Shown here in pieces: positions 43,310-55,436 of a stretch of DNA of 64,000 nucleotides. The notes beneath the pieces were generated by a model that worked only from the letters and a program-made list of their open reading frames with translations, was not told the DNA's origin and made no database searches. The stretch is taken from contig JAJEKV010000104.1 of the NCBI GenBank assembly GCA_021234155.1, positions 1,151,982-1,215,981 on the forward strand, in the 5' to 3' direction. Origin of the DNA: Isoetes taiwanensis. Lineage: Eukaryota; Streptophyta; Lycopodiopsida; Isoetales; Isoetaceae. Both the position numbers and the translations under genes were made by a program. How positions within the stretch are numbered: position 1 is the stretch's first letter; each line of letters begins with the position of its first letter.

Positions 43310-45345
43310 ATGTCTCCGCCCAAGAACTTCACGCCGTAAGAACTTTTTCCCGTGACGGCCTCGCTTTGAGCCATCATCGGCGGGAAGCGGTTCGGGCGAC
43401 ATGTATGGATCTGCTTATGACATTGAGGGAGGCTACATTCGCTCTAGGGCCTCGGCCGGCCCACCCACCCCTCGTGTCCTTGCCTCGGCCCCGGGGCCCT
43501 CACTGCTGCAAACATTGCTCATAAAATTCTCACCACCATCACTATCGAGCCCCCCATCGCTCAACCTTATCAGCCTTTACTTTCATACCCCCCGAACATG
43601 CCTACCTCCATCACTCTTCCCGCCATACCGCCTTCACAACCATCATCTCCCGTAAGCGTGGATATCCACATGTCTCTTTGGCCTCCCCGTGAATTTCCTT
43701 CCCTACATTTCCCACCGCTTCTTCCCCTGCTTACAACCTTACCGACCTCAAAACCAATGCTCGTGCACCTTCAAGATTCTCCTCCGCAGCCACCCCTTCA
43801 TCAGGGTCCTTTAGGCACCATGCCACCACCAACTCCACCTCAATATAATCCCTATCCAGTTCCTGTTCAGCCAAGCACTTTCACCTCTACCTTTTAGACG
43901 CTTAAGCTGACCTATCCAACCTTTGGCAACACGAAAGGCAAACCTTTAGACCAAAGTGCTCAGGCCCATATGGAAGAATTTGAGGCTCGCTGTCCTAAAT
44001 GGTCATGCACAACCTCAACCGAAATTCCATATCTTTTTCCACCACACCGCGGTTTTCCCTCATCAATGGCTCATGTCCAACAAAAGCCACTGGAAACAAG
44101 ATTGGTCAGAAATGAGAACTGCTTTTCTTTCTCACTATGGGACCACGGATGATAATCAACTTCATCTCAAGCAACTCAATGACCTTCAACAAGAGCCCAC
44201 GGAGTCCGCCCGGGATTTTGCGTATCGTTTTCACATTCTCGCCAAGAAACTCAAGGAGTACCCCACACACAGCTAGATTTTGATCTCGTTTCTCCAAGGA
44301 CTTCCTCCAAATTATCCGGACTTCATGATCAATACCATACCAAGACTTTGAGCAAAGCTATCGACCTTGTCAATCACTCCAATGTTTCTCCCCGTGGCGC
44401 GGCTCTTCAGAGCTCCCTTTCATTCCTCCCGCCATGGTTCCACGATCGGCCCAAACCTCAACACGCCAATCCGCAGCGCTATTGATCTGGTGCCATATCT
44501 GCAAATATCAAGGCCACTTGGCGAATGAGTGCAACTCCACCAATGGCCCACCTCATTGTAAAGATGCAACATGTGCAATCATGCCATGGAAGAGTGCACT
44601 CGACTCATCCTACACCGTCCAGAACAAACCGGGTTTATCAAGTGCAAACAACACCTCAAAGAATAATCGCAATATCAGCCGCAACCACCGCAGCTCAACC
44701 CAATCAACTCTATCGCCAAGAAGAGCAACCACGGGACCCAACCCACGACCCCCTTGATCCTTCTAAAGCTCGCTGTTATCACCGCCACCTAATGGGGTCA
44801 TACCACCACCTGCATGTCCTCGACTTCCACAAGTTCAGGTACAGCCTTCCCCGCACAAATCGACCACTCCCTCGGTCCGCCACGGCCACCAACTCGATTG
44901 CCAATGGCAAACAAGGCCCGCCCCCCCGTTTCTTCGCCACCTCGCCCGCCAAAGAATCACGCTTATCAACCCGCCCCCGCTAATCAACCTCGATGGATCA
45001 ACAAGCACAGAAGAAATTTTTCGTGCTCTTAATCCTCCAAAATTGGCCAAATTGGGTTGGTTTGGTTTCACGCTGCACTGTATGCCACGCCCCTTAACCA
45101 TTATTCCTAATGGCACGCGAACCTCGCCTTTTGCAAATGCCGACACCATTCCTCATGAAGAGGAAAAAGGTTCACTTTGCACTCGACTTGAGAAACTCAT
45201 GCCGCATGTCATGCCTAAAGTTCGCCAAAGCATTCTCAACCTCATGCAGCCGCCGAAGGTCGCGACGCTATTAAATGTTCATGCCACCACTAGAGCTCAA
45301 CACGACAAGAAGCACCATCCACATCTCAACCTCCACGCCTCGTGA
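43310..45345 (+). pseudogene. Gag of element C
   Basis: MSPPKNFTP at 43310 matches the Gag start of B, then a stop. The capsid part at 43956-44276 (LSHYGTTDDNQLHLKQLNDL, then SARDFAYRFHILAKKLKEYP) is a clear retrotransposon Gag domain. The first knuckle is CHICKYQGHLANEC (about 44496). The second and third are damaged: the CKRC pattern reads CKDATC in frame, and CYHRHLMGSYHH replaces CYHCHEWGHT. The frame changes many times. Confidence 0.82.
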
Positions 45346-45579
45346 CATATCCAATATTGCCGCCGAGGTTGACCTACTCAAAGAAGTTGATGCTTCATTA
45401 CCACGCGACTCCCCGCACTGTGGATCCAAATTGATCCTTTTTCTCATGTGCCTCTCGAACTCCAAGAGGAGTCGCAAAACTCAAAATTCCTTTTAAGTCC
45501 GGGTAACAATTTTGAAACTCATTCCGCTTCAAGGGCCGCTACTACTCCCGACCGCTTTGGTTGGGGTCAAGTGCTACCT

Positions 45580-45880
45580 CTACCCCCACGGTCCATGCCA
45601 CTTTGGGCAATCAACAAGTCAACCATGTTCAAATTGACTCGAGGTAGCGCTAGCTAATCATCACCTGATAAACTCCGCAAAACAAATGGGCATCAAACAA
45701 CTCTATCGTGCCCCATATGACATCAAATTGGCTAATGGCCATATCACGACCTCAAGGCGCACCACTTTCTTCACATCAACATTGGTGATCTCCGATTCCC
45801 TTTGAATTTGGTGTTTGGAAGGCCGAGAAGATCCGTGTGATTATGAAATGTTGGTCGGCAGCACTTTCTCCGCCAGCCAA
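45580..45880 (+). pseudogene. Protease domain of element C
   Basis: VNHVQID (read as QIDSRGS, about 45625) stands at the active site. Then come APYDIKLANGHIT (about 45715) and FGVWK (about 45815) in other frames. The blocks are the same as in B and D. Broken. Confidence 0.65.
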
Positions 45881-46439
45881 GAGTATCCATTACCGGGCCA
45901 CGGAATAGTTAGTCATCACAGATGGTCACCTCAATGCCACCATGGACTTGGAAACCGTAAAGATCATTTCGCTGACCATGCGTAACCCTCTCTCCCCATT
46001 ACCGATTCGGGGAAGCCCGTAATATCTATCAAGTACAGCTCCACCAAGAAAGTCCGGGTCACATCCTACCCTCAATAAGCCGATCCTTGGGGAGAAATGA
46101 CTTTGATCGTGACCAGGCCGTGGCGCTTTGCTTGACCCCACCTGCTCCTTGCAATCAATCCAACGTATTGATCACTTTTCGATGTCGAACCTCCCCGCAG
46201 CCTCGTAGATGTACACGCCGCCATGAAGCAACCTCCGCTGATGAAACTCAAGAACCTCTCTTCTTCACCACGCAGAGTGCCACGCGATCCCGCCATGTTA
46301 CAACCTCCCGCCATATTGTCCAAGACACGGAAGTTATCCCACATATTCGTGACTCTCGGTCGAGATTGTGGACGCCGGCAATAATCACTCGTCCGCCTTG
46401 CCGCCAATCTTCCGACACCCTATCGTAAGGTGGTCCGCC

Positions 46440-47330
46440 ACGCCTTCAAAAAGTTCAAACACATTTTCGCCCGAGTTACAGAGACCTTCGGGGATCAACA
46501 AAACCTTGGGGAACTCACCATTCCTACCAAGTCCGATGCACGCCCCATATAGCAACGACAAGCACGGCTCAACCCCACTACCGCGATCGCCAAGGCGAGA
46601 TTGACAAACTCCTTGCCGCAGTTTGATCTATGAGGTCAAACATTCTCGAATGGGTGAGCCCCATTGTCATTGCACTCAAACACAATGGAAAGATCCGCGG
46701 TTTGCGCCGACTACCGAAACTCAATCAGCCACTCTGAGCGGCGATCATTTTCCACTTCCCTTCACGCACTGTGTTCGAAGAGGTCAGCCGGACATGAGAT
46801 GTACCCTTCATGGATGGTTTTTCGCTACAATCGATCTCAATCAAAGAATCTGATCAACTCAAGACTACTTTCACCACCCCGGGCACACTTTTGCCTACAA
46901 GGTGGTTCCTTTTGGATTATCAAACTCTCCATCCACGCTTCAACGCATCATGCTCTCCGCTTTTTCATGATTTTATGAAGGAAAATCCCTTCTTGCAAAT
47001 TTTTCAAGATGACTTCTCTCGCCTACAGTTCCATGGCTGACCATTTGATAAATTGAACTCGCCTTTTCGTAAATGTGATGAGTCCGCATTAGTCTCAATC
47101 CCGAAAATGCACCTTTGTGTCACTGTGTGTTCTCGTAGGACACGCTATCGAGCAAAGGTGTATCACCACGATCCCGCCAAAATCGGGCTTGTGTGCTCAA
47201 GGCACAAGCACCAGCCAATATCAAGGAAACATGCTCTTTCCCCGGTAAGGTAAATTATTACTCCACCTTCATTCCTAGACTTGCACCATTGCATCCCATT
47301 CATAAACTCACGGTGATGAATCCACCGGGC
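46440..47330 (+). pseudogene. Reverse transcriptase domain of element C
   Basis: Blocks present: ELTIPTKSDARP (about 46515), EWVSPIVIALKHNGKIR (about 46650-46695), DQLKTTFTTPG (about 46850), FQDDF (catalytic, about 47005) and the KVNYYSTFIPRLAP part (about 47250). They lie in four or more frames. The catalytic aspartate pair is intact, but the copy is not translatable. Confidence 0.83.
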
Positions 47331-47379
47331 TTGGAATTCCCAGCGGATGTCGCTTCCAACAGCTTGAAGCTTTTACTTA

Positions 47380-47800
47380 CTCAGCCCCGTTCTGTTCCTC
47401 CTCAATGGGACAAGCCCTTTCACGCCCATGTAGATGTCTCGGATTCGCTATTGAGCCGTTTTTTTCAAGAATATGATGCGCACCGACAAAACCAAACAGA
47501 TATGCCAAGAGAAAACTCAATCCCGCCGAAAGAACTACTCACCACGTAGCGGAAGTCTTGGGTTTAATTTTCTTCAGGTCCAACGCCCGCCACTATCTTT
47601 TAGGCAGTCAGATCAAATTCTTTGTTGACCACCAAGCACTCCTTTATTTGATCAACAAATCCACGCCCACGGGCCGCATTGCTCGTTGGGTCCTCCTTCT
47701 GCAAGAATTTGCACCTTTGAAATTGTGCACAAGGCGTGCAAATCTCATGTTGTCCCAGATTATCTTTCACTTAATCCACACAGATGATCCCTCCACCGGA
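47380..47800 (+). pseudogene. RNase H domain of element C
   Basis: PPQWDKPFHAHVDVSDS (about 47397), then a damaged E-containing part, then RHYLLGSQIKFFVDHQALLY, LINKSTPTGRIARWVLLLQE (47590-47710) in one frame. The D in HVDVS is present. The usual S-A-T-E-R-E-A-L block is damaged. Confidence 0.8.
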
Positions 47801-47949
47801 GTCTCGTGACGCCTTTCCCCGACGCCAACTCTTTTCTCGTCACGGAACGCCACACCGTTCCACAACTTTCAGCCAGATCTCCTCACGTGTGCTCTTCCAC
47901 CGTGAGGATGCCACGCCTTCTCCAAACAAGTTTAATAACCCCGCCGACA

Positions 47950-49075
47950 CCAATTTCTCCGCAGGTCCGCGGACTACACCATGGTTGCAGCCATCTTTAC
48001 AAAAGGGTAAGGATACCATCCTTCGACGCCAGTTCTCCCTCATGAGGTCCCAGATATTGTTCAAAAGCCCATGAAGGGCTCTCGGTGGTCATTTTCATGG
48101 TGACACCACGGCACGCAAAATCCTTCTTGCCGGTTATTTTGGCCCACGCCTTCAAAGACGCCACGCCCACGCCAAGACGCAGGATGCTTGCCACCGCGGT
48201 GGGACGCCCACGCCCGCGGACGCTTCTTCCCTTTGATGCCGGCCGCCACGCCACTTCCCTTCAAAGAAATGGGGATGGATTTTGTGGGACCCATAGATCC
48301 TCCCCGCGGCGGCACACCTCGCGTTCGCTACATTCTCGGTTCTCACCGACCACGCTACCAAATGGGCGGAAGCTTGCGCGACTTCCGCATAACACTACGG
48401 CCAAACACCTAAGGTCATCTATCAACAAATCATCACGCTGATTTGGCGCCCTACCTGAGCTGGTCGCTGATCGTGGTGTCCATTTTATCAATCATACCAT
48501 CAAGGAGTCGACGGATTATCTCCCCGATACATCATCACAAGAGCACACCTTACTATCCTCAAGGGAATGGTTTGGCGTAAAGCACCAACAAAACTCGTCA
48601 CAATTTCAAGAAAATTTGTGACGCTTCGCGACCGACCGGCAAAACCAAGCTTCCTATTGTTCTTTGGGCTTACAATACTTGTTTTAAAATAGCTACAAAA
48701 TACACCTTTTCAAATTGGTTTATGGTCAAGAAGCTCTCATGCCGCTTTGAATACATCCTTTCAACTCTCCGCTTAACCGGCTAATGCCCATAATCCTTCA
48801 CACACTCAAAGAAAGGGTTTATCAATTGGAACAGCTTGGATGAACTTAGGCGGATGCTTATATTCGTGTTCTTCATGGCCACCAGCTTGCAAAAGTCTTT
48901 ACATGACAAACGATAAGACAAAAACATTCCAAGAAGGTGATTTAGTTCTCCTTTATGATTCCCCTATAAAAAATTTTCCCAAGTAAGTTAAAGTTTCACC
49001 GGCTTGGCCCTTTATCAAATTGTTCGTGGTGCAACCCAAATTTTTTAAGTTGGCTGAATTAGACGAACTCCATTA
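47950..49075 (+). pseudogene. Integrase domain of element C
   Basis: HEVPDIVQKPMKG-type block (about 48045), KEMGMDFVGPIDPP (first D, about 48270), ATKWAEACA (about 48355), VADRGVHFINH (second D region, about 48470) and YYPQGNGL (about 48555), where the E-containing part reads A/R-S-T-N after a shift. Then YGQEALMP (about 48720) and the basic tail. More damaged than in B and D. Confidence 0.82.
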
Positions 49076-49616
49076 CCTACACTAGTTAATGGCTTTCACC
49101 AAACCATTTCATACAAATGTAAAGTGACAATCATACAACAAACCGCCGCTCCGCATTACAAACACAATAGATAGTGACTAACCAAGCGCATATTTATATT
49201 ATATAGGTGGAATTTTTACAAAATGTGGGCAGAGCCCATCTATTTCCGCTATGGGCAGCGCTATTTACAAAAACGGGCTCGTGAGCCCTATCTACTAAGT
49301 CCTAAGAAGAAAAACCCCTAATACCCTGCCTCGAGCGTAGGGTGATACGCAGGATGTGGTAGTAATTGTGCTCGTGGTCCCAGCCAAGCAAAGCGTAATC
49401 ACCTCCATCCCGTTAGTAAGGGGGTCGGATGCTCAGCCATCCCGCACACCACCTCGCCCATGGCAATGCCACGGTTGTGGCACCGCCAGAGGTCAAGGCA
49501 TCCATCTTGCACGTAATCCACTCAAGGCGCTTAGATTCGGCATGGTGCACTTGTCGCGGCAATCCGCCAGCCAGCATATACCGAAGCCATCGGGTGTTTC
49601 AGCTTCAACCCCTCGC

Positions 49617-49660
49617 TTTATATAGCCCACCGAGGAACTCCCCGCCGACGCGGGACCAAT
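49617..49660 (-). promoter_or_regulatory. Minus-strand promoter-like module of element C
   Basis: ATTGG, a GC-rich piece, then CTATATAAAG on the minus strand, equivalent to 41343-41301 in element B. The antisense frame below it (about 49580-49330) is broken. Confidence 0.5.
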
Positions 49661-50639
49661 CAGAAAATTCGCCAACGGGTTGCAATGCAAGGTCGCATTA
49701 AATGAGGAATCTTTTTCTCCCGGCCGCATATCTAGCCATGGTACCTTCCGACACCTTCGCTTTAATGATATCCCACTTCGAAGTTGCCGCATTAAATGAC
49801 ATTCCTTCTTTTCACGCCCGCCAACATTAATGTGTGTCCTTTTGCCACTGTCACATCGATCATTCCCTTTACGCCTCATCGCCACCGCTCATTGATTCTC
49901 CCTTTTACCATTTGGGGACTTAGCCAAAATTTTCATTAGAGGAAAATGAGATCACATTGTCCCATTAAGGGGATGCTTAAAATGCCATGTCGGGCTTTTA
50001 AACCGCCCACAAGAGAAGAGTTCCAGATATTCTCATTCCAAGATTATGTGGCACCAGAATTAATGTGCAAATGCGAACTAACTGTGAGAATCATTTTTTC
50101 ATTATAACTTTTTGATCCGTAACTCGACAAAACTTTTTGTAGCAATGGGTTCGCCTTCACAAGATCTATCTAGTGATAACCCACGCCATACATCTACGAT
50201 GAAAACAGAAGAAATAAGCAAAATCATATTTTAAGGTTAACGCGAGTATGACTATATTGAAACACATCATAACTATATATCATTGAAAGATCTTTTATTC
50301 AAGATTCCACGCAACAACGCCGCAGCATTTTGACACAGGATCGTGTTATGGGGAAAACTGGCCAAAGAATGAAGTTGTTGGTGCCGAGATTAATTGCGCT
50401 ATCAGAGGGTAGCCATTCCATTGGAGGATTCTTATGGGGATAAAATGAGATCTCAAATTTCCCCAATGGCCTCTTCAATGACCTCCTTCGCATCCGTCAC
50501 ACCGGCATCATCAACGGCTGTCGGGTTCGGCCTCTCATCATCATGCCCTCTTCGGCCACACTTGTGCTCTAAACCTTTTTTCGCCTATCTACTTCGTCAT
50601 TCTCTGACACACAAGGCTTCTTCGGTTCGATGTTTCGCC

Positions 50640-53120
50640 ATGGTTGCACCCAAATTACCTACCTTCAAGCTTCGCCTTCCCGTGGGATCCCGTAATTGCT
50701 GAAGTCGGGCCTTCTTTCTTGATCTTCCACTTTTCGTGGAAGCACTTGTTGGCCCCGGGCCGCGGAAGTCGCGGAATCTCGTGGCTTTTTTATGCCTTCT
50801 CACAGCCGGGAACTCGCCCAAATCCGCATCACAATTGAAGCAGTTCATTGCTCACATCGCCAACAGTTCAATGGATACGCCATCGGTGGTCGGTGATGGC
50901 ACCACCATTTTGTCGACCTGCCAATTTATTTCTCTGAGGTATTCCGTATTCCCTTTTTGCAAACCCCTTGTTTATCTTGCTGCCTTACGATCTCGATGTC
51001 ACCGAAGTTGGTGCTCCCGCTTATCGCTTTAACATACATCGCCTGACAAATATTGCCAAGACCCATGAAACTTTGTTATTTCAGGGCGTAAGTTTCGGTA
51101 TTCTATCAAGAACACGATATCAATATTAAGCTCTTTCTATAATTTGCAGGATCACCGCTATCCGGGCCCAACCACCACATTGGATTGGCCCCACTAGAAA
51201 TTCTACCGCTTCTTCTCAAGAAGTCGACCGGCCTTAGGCTGCCTCCTATCTCTGGAAGTTTCCGTGGTGGCCATCTTCAAGCCATCATCCATCATTACTT
51301 TCCTCCAACACCTCCTGCACTCTCATGATTCCACACACGCCAGCCCCTTCCTCTAAACTCACCAAGTTGGCACTTCACGCTTCTTTCCCCGTCATGTCAA
51401 ACTTCCGCGACCCGCATGTCACCGGGTTTCCTCCCTCTACAGAAACAAAGCACTCCGGCTTCAACATGTCTCACAAACGCCATTAAACAAGGCAACAACA
51501 GTTCCACCACTTCCGCACTCGGGCCACCGGGTTGTATCAATATCGCCAGGATGTTCAAGCTGCCGCTTCTCAAGTTACAAGAATCCTGCATTTCATGAAT
51601 GGGTTCAAACGCCCCGGAGGCCTCGTGACGCAGTTCACCGAGATCTCGCTCGAGACCCAAGACAAGCACGCAGGTTTTTTTACAAGTCTGCGGAGGATCT
51701 AAAGGTCGCCTAAAATCGCATTAATAGCCCGGCTTGCCGCATCGCCAGAAGCTCAATGCGCAGACCACCATTCAGACCATAGAGCAAAGTCAAGGCAAGA
51801 GAGACCTCTTGACCCACGTACGATAAAGATCCGATATTAAGTTGACATCGCCAGTACGTAGAAAGCTTCGGTGATACAACACTAAGTCATAAGACCTTAC
51901 AGCCATGGACACTCAAATTGCTCTTGGAAGCTCGCTTCCATCGCCAGACCTCTCACCACATCTCCAAGATCGCCTACTTGAGGTTTCCGAACAAAGTTCT
52001 TTTGATGATGCCGGGAGATTGCCGTGCCGACTCAATGTTCCGGCAATCCTCCTCCCACATGCTGCCAACTTTCTCGAACGTCCGGTGACTACCACGCTTA
52101 GAAAAAGGAGAACCGATCCTGACCTCATCACCACAAAGAAAGCTATTCACCGCTGATGAGGCTCGACCAAAACTTGAAGGCGTGTTACCATTGTTCTCAA
52201 CCCTCGCCTCGGCTGCTGACTTCCCTATTCTTCCGCTTTGATTATGGTTGCCCGCCGCCACCTCTTCTTTCTTTCTCGTGGTGGCATAATGGGCCGATGG
52301 TCCTGCTGATGTTCCCTCGCGACCGCAGTATTTTTTCTTCGATCTCGCCGTGACTCTCCGTTGAAGACAAAGTTTATTCTCAGCGCTTCTTTAGTCTTTT
52401 GATTCTCATTCATCGTGGGATTTTATCCGGATTTGATCACTCTTTCTGAAGTTGTTCGCCTTATGGCGTGATATTTTTCTGCGACTGCATTCGGCCGATA
52501 CACAGACAAATTTCGATGGGCCACACGTAACTTTCGGGCGGACTCAACGCTCAATGGTTGCTTTTGATACGTAACTCAGTTCCGCTCGATCATGATCGAC
52601 CACGCCATCAAGAGTACATGCCTGAAGCCACATCATTTACCTCTCCTCGCAAGTCGGGCGGCCGCATCAGATAAGTAGCATCTGGACATCCCGAGATCTT
52701 CCCTTTGCAATAAGTTTATATGCAAAGACCGGGCAGTGTTACAATCAATCGCTGCTCGATAGCAAGACACCACCCGCTGGGATAGCCCTCCGTGATACCC
52801 CTCAAACGCTTCGCTTCGGGACCATTGGTGCAAAGTTTGATCCCGACCTTGTCCGCGGAATTCGTGGAGTGCTCAAGAGCTCACGCCTGCTACGGGCTAC
52901 CCCTCTCCATATGCTTCCCTTGGTGTCCCTCCACTTCCTGCCTCACCTCCTCGACATGCCTCCCTTTGACCAAGGTCATGGATGTTACCGGATGGACCTC
53001 ACCAGATCTCCACCTGACCTCCTGGGGGATCCCTCGCTTTTGTCCGGCCGGGCCCACTGGGGAGGATGGTGCCACCCCTTGATAACATCACCACCAATCT
53101 ATATTGCAATGAGCGGTTGG
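50640..53120 (+). pseudogene. Extra sense ORF of element C, decayed
   Basis: Starts MVAPKLPTFKL at 50640 (ATG context CGCCATGGTTGC) and keeps QLKQFIAHIANSS and DGTTILS (50825-50910), as in B. Downstream plus-strand frames continue with changes: SPGFLPLQKQSTPAST (51420), SSLPSPDLSPHLQDRL (51925), HMLPLVSLHFLPHLLDMPPF (52910). I cannot show that they belong to one protein. No known domain recognised. Confidence 0.4.
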
Positions 53121-53529
53121 TAACGCCTCACATATTCATGGCCTTGACACCTTCTGCACGCCACCTCACCGTGACCTTCGGGCATTAATCGTCAAGTCGG
53201 GTTTCTGTCGCCTCAAATGCATCCTGGGTCAGCTTAAATAGGGTACGTCCCATTCCAATCCGTAATGCCGCCGCCTTCGCCTCTCGTGACCGGCCACTCA
53301 TGGAGTGCCGCTTATTTTTCGGCCCATGTCATCTTAATACAGCCTCATTTCCCTCATTGGATGCCCATCCCCGCCTTGGGCCTCAACACCCTCCCCGCCT
53401 CAAACACGATCCTGCTGGCACCACCACAAGGTGCCCCGGCCCCTCACCCCGGGTGGAAGATCACTGTGATCACAAGCTTCCCTCGTAAACACTTTCCCTT
53501 TTCTCAGACTGAGTGTGGCTTGGTGGAGG

Positions 53530-54127
53530 GCTAGTCCCCAGGCCTCGGGCCAGACTATTCATGCATACCTGACCAGGGTCAAGAACAAGGATCCACGGGG
53601 CCACCACGGGTCGGCTGGGCCAAAGGCTCAAGACCAAGCAGCAGACCACGCTAGCCACAAAGGGAGCCGGGCCGGGCTGGTGCGAGGCGCTGCATAAGTG
53701 ATGGGCCTGGCCACCGCTCAAGGCCGGCCAAGGAGATTCTAGGCACTTCAAGAGGCACCGGCCAAGATTCCTCAGAATCAGGCCTCCTTCCGTGAGTCGT
53801 GGCACCGAGATCACCGTGAGTGTTCATATTGGGCCAAAGGCCATTGTACCATATATGAGTAGAGCTACAATACGAGTTTTAGATGAGTTTTGAGTCTTGT
53901 TCACTTCAGCCTTCTCTCGACATAAGTGGTAGAGCTCATATGTATGTTCATCATTGATATCAAGGGAAGCTTATCATTTTCCTCCTCACCATTGTTCCCT
54001 TTTGTTCTGTTGTCTTCTTTCTTGTTCTTCTCTTTTGCAAATCCTGATATAGTCCTCTGATTTCGTTAGATCCACTGTTCGCCAGGTCAGTTTTGCGTGA
54101 GTTCCCCGAACCCGCATCTCCCAAACA
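53530..54127 (+). repeat. LTR3 (3' LTR of element C)
   Basis: Collinear with LTR1 and LTR2 from CTAGTCC through ATTCATGCATAC and GGCCAAAGGCCATTGTAC to CCAAACA. The TATA region is shortened (CATATATGAG). Sequence after 54127 is unrelated to the region after LTR1. Confidence 0.85.
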
Positions 54128-55407
54128 AGCAAGCATTACAACTCTTCAAGCAAGAATACAAATCTGCTTACAATCTGGATTTTTTGTGCATGATGTTGTA
54201 TCCTTTTCTCGCTGTAGCTGATCGTGATGTCTTAAAGCACCGGGGCTGAAGAAGAAACTATGGAAGAAGGATTGGACTCTCATGCAAGCACTTCGAGGTC
54301 ACATCGGGTTCAGATTTCAATCCTCCTCGCTGATGAAGTTTCGAAAGCAATCGGGCATGCTGTGCAAAAGAAAATCGAAACAGAGGGTTTGTAGGGTGGA
54401 TAATGCGGACAGTCATCACTAGAAGAAAAGGTGAATGCTTCAGAAATCTCATAATGAATGAGGTATCTAATTTGACTCCAAAACAAAGAAAAGTATATTT
54501 GCAAGGAAGATTATTGCAGACAAAAGATTGCAATTCCTATTTTGAGCCATTGATGGAAGGCCTCAAGAGGCTATCGTGGAAAAACAGATCCGGGTAAAGA
54601 ATTTAAGGATGCAGCTCAAGACGCCAAAAATGCAAATAGCAATGACGTACTTGCCGCAGCATTCTGCATCATCTATGGTGGTTGGAGAGGAAGGAGAATT
54701 ACGTAAGACTTCACTAGCATCTAAGTTGCTGGAAAATACATCCTAGAAATATGAAACTAGAGAGAAGGAAAAGAATGTCACTAGGGTGGAACAAATCGTG
54801 GGCATTAAAGGCCTAAATCCAAGAACAAATATCATAGATCGCTATGAAGGATATGGTTGCCTTCGCTTTGGTTAGGATAACTCAAAGGTTTCACCAAAAA
54901 TTAGAGATGTCATGAAGAAGAGGACACAACCATCTAATATATTGACATTACAATGTGCACGACCGTGAATTTACCGGGTGAATTGCATCTTGTTTTTCAG
55001 AATAAAGATGTTTTTATTTTGTAACAAAGGATGTAAAGTTTGTAGACTTTTACTCTTTTTGGGCGTATCAAAATGTCTTTTATTTTGTAACACCGATGTA
55101 AAAAGTTTGTAACGCATTTCTTTACTTTTGAATGTAATGTAGATGCGTCACTTAGTTATTCTACACATGAAATGTCAAATTATTTCATGGCAACACGAGC
55201 ATGTATATTTGTTTACATGTATATTCTGATGTATATTTGTTTTACATGTATATTCTCGATGTATCAGATGTACAGGCGAATCTCAAAAAGAAATTAGTGT
55301 GGAGATGTATTAATTGTCAAAAAAATTATGTGACTTCATAGTAAATGAAATAAAATTCATTTAATGTACATGTGTGGGAGTTTAGGTCTTGAATATGTAA
55401 AGATTTG

Positions 55408-55436
55408 TATGTAATGTAATGTAATGTAATGTAATA
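55408..55436. repeat. Microsatellite (GTAAT)n
   Basis: Five GTAAT units in a row within TGTAATGTAATGTAATG. Confidence 0.85.

Larger units (their letters stand above)
49120..53529 (+). other. 3' internal region of element C
   Basis: Collinear with the 3' region of B up to about 51120, then about 2.4 kb that is absent from B. Many broken plus-strand frames (rich in S, P, L, T) suggest a decayed long ORF after the MVAPKLPTF start. Purine-rich GGTGGAGGG lies just before LTR3 (polypurine tract candidate). Confidence 0.6.
42692..54127 (+). mobile_element. Gypsy element C (11.4 kb)
   Basis: LTR2, gag (43310), protease, RT, RNase H, integrase (to about 49070), 3' internal region with extra ORFs (49120-53529) and LTR3. 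The domains are the same as in B but more frameshifted. The whole is longer than a minimal Gypsy element owing to the 4.4-kb 3' region. Confidence 0.85.

Noticed and set aside
53265-53534. Proline-rich frames before LTR3 as a host gene
   Set aside because: They lie in the 3' region of element C and shift frame often; no domain.
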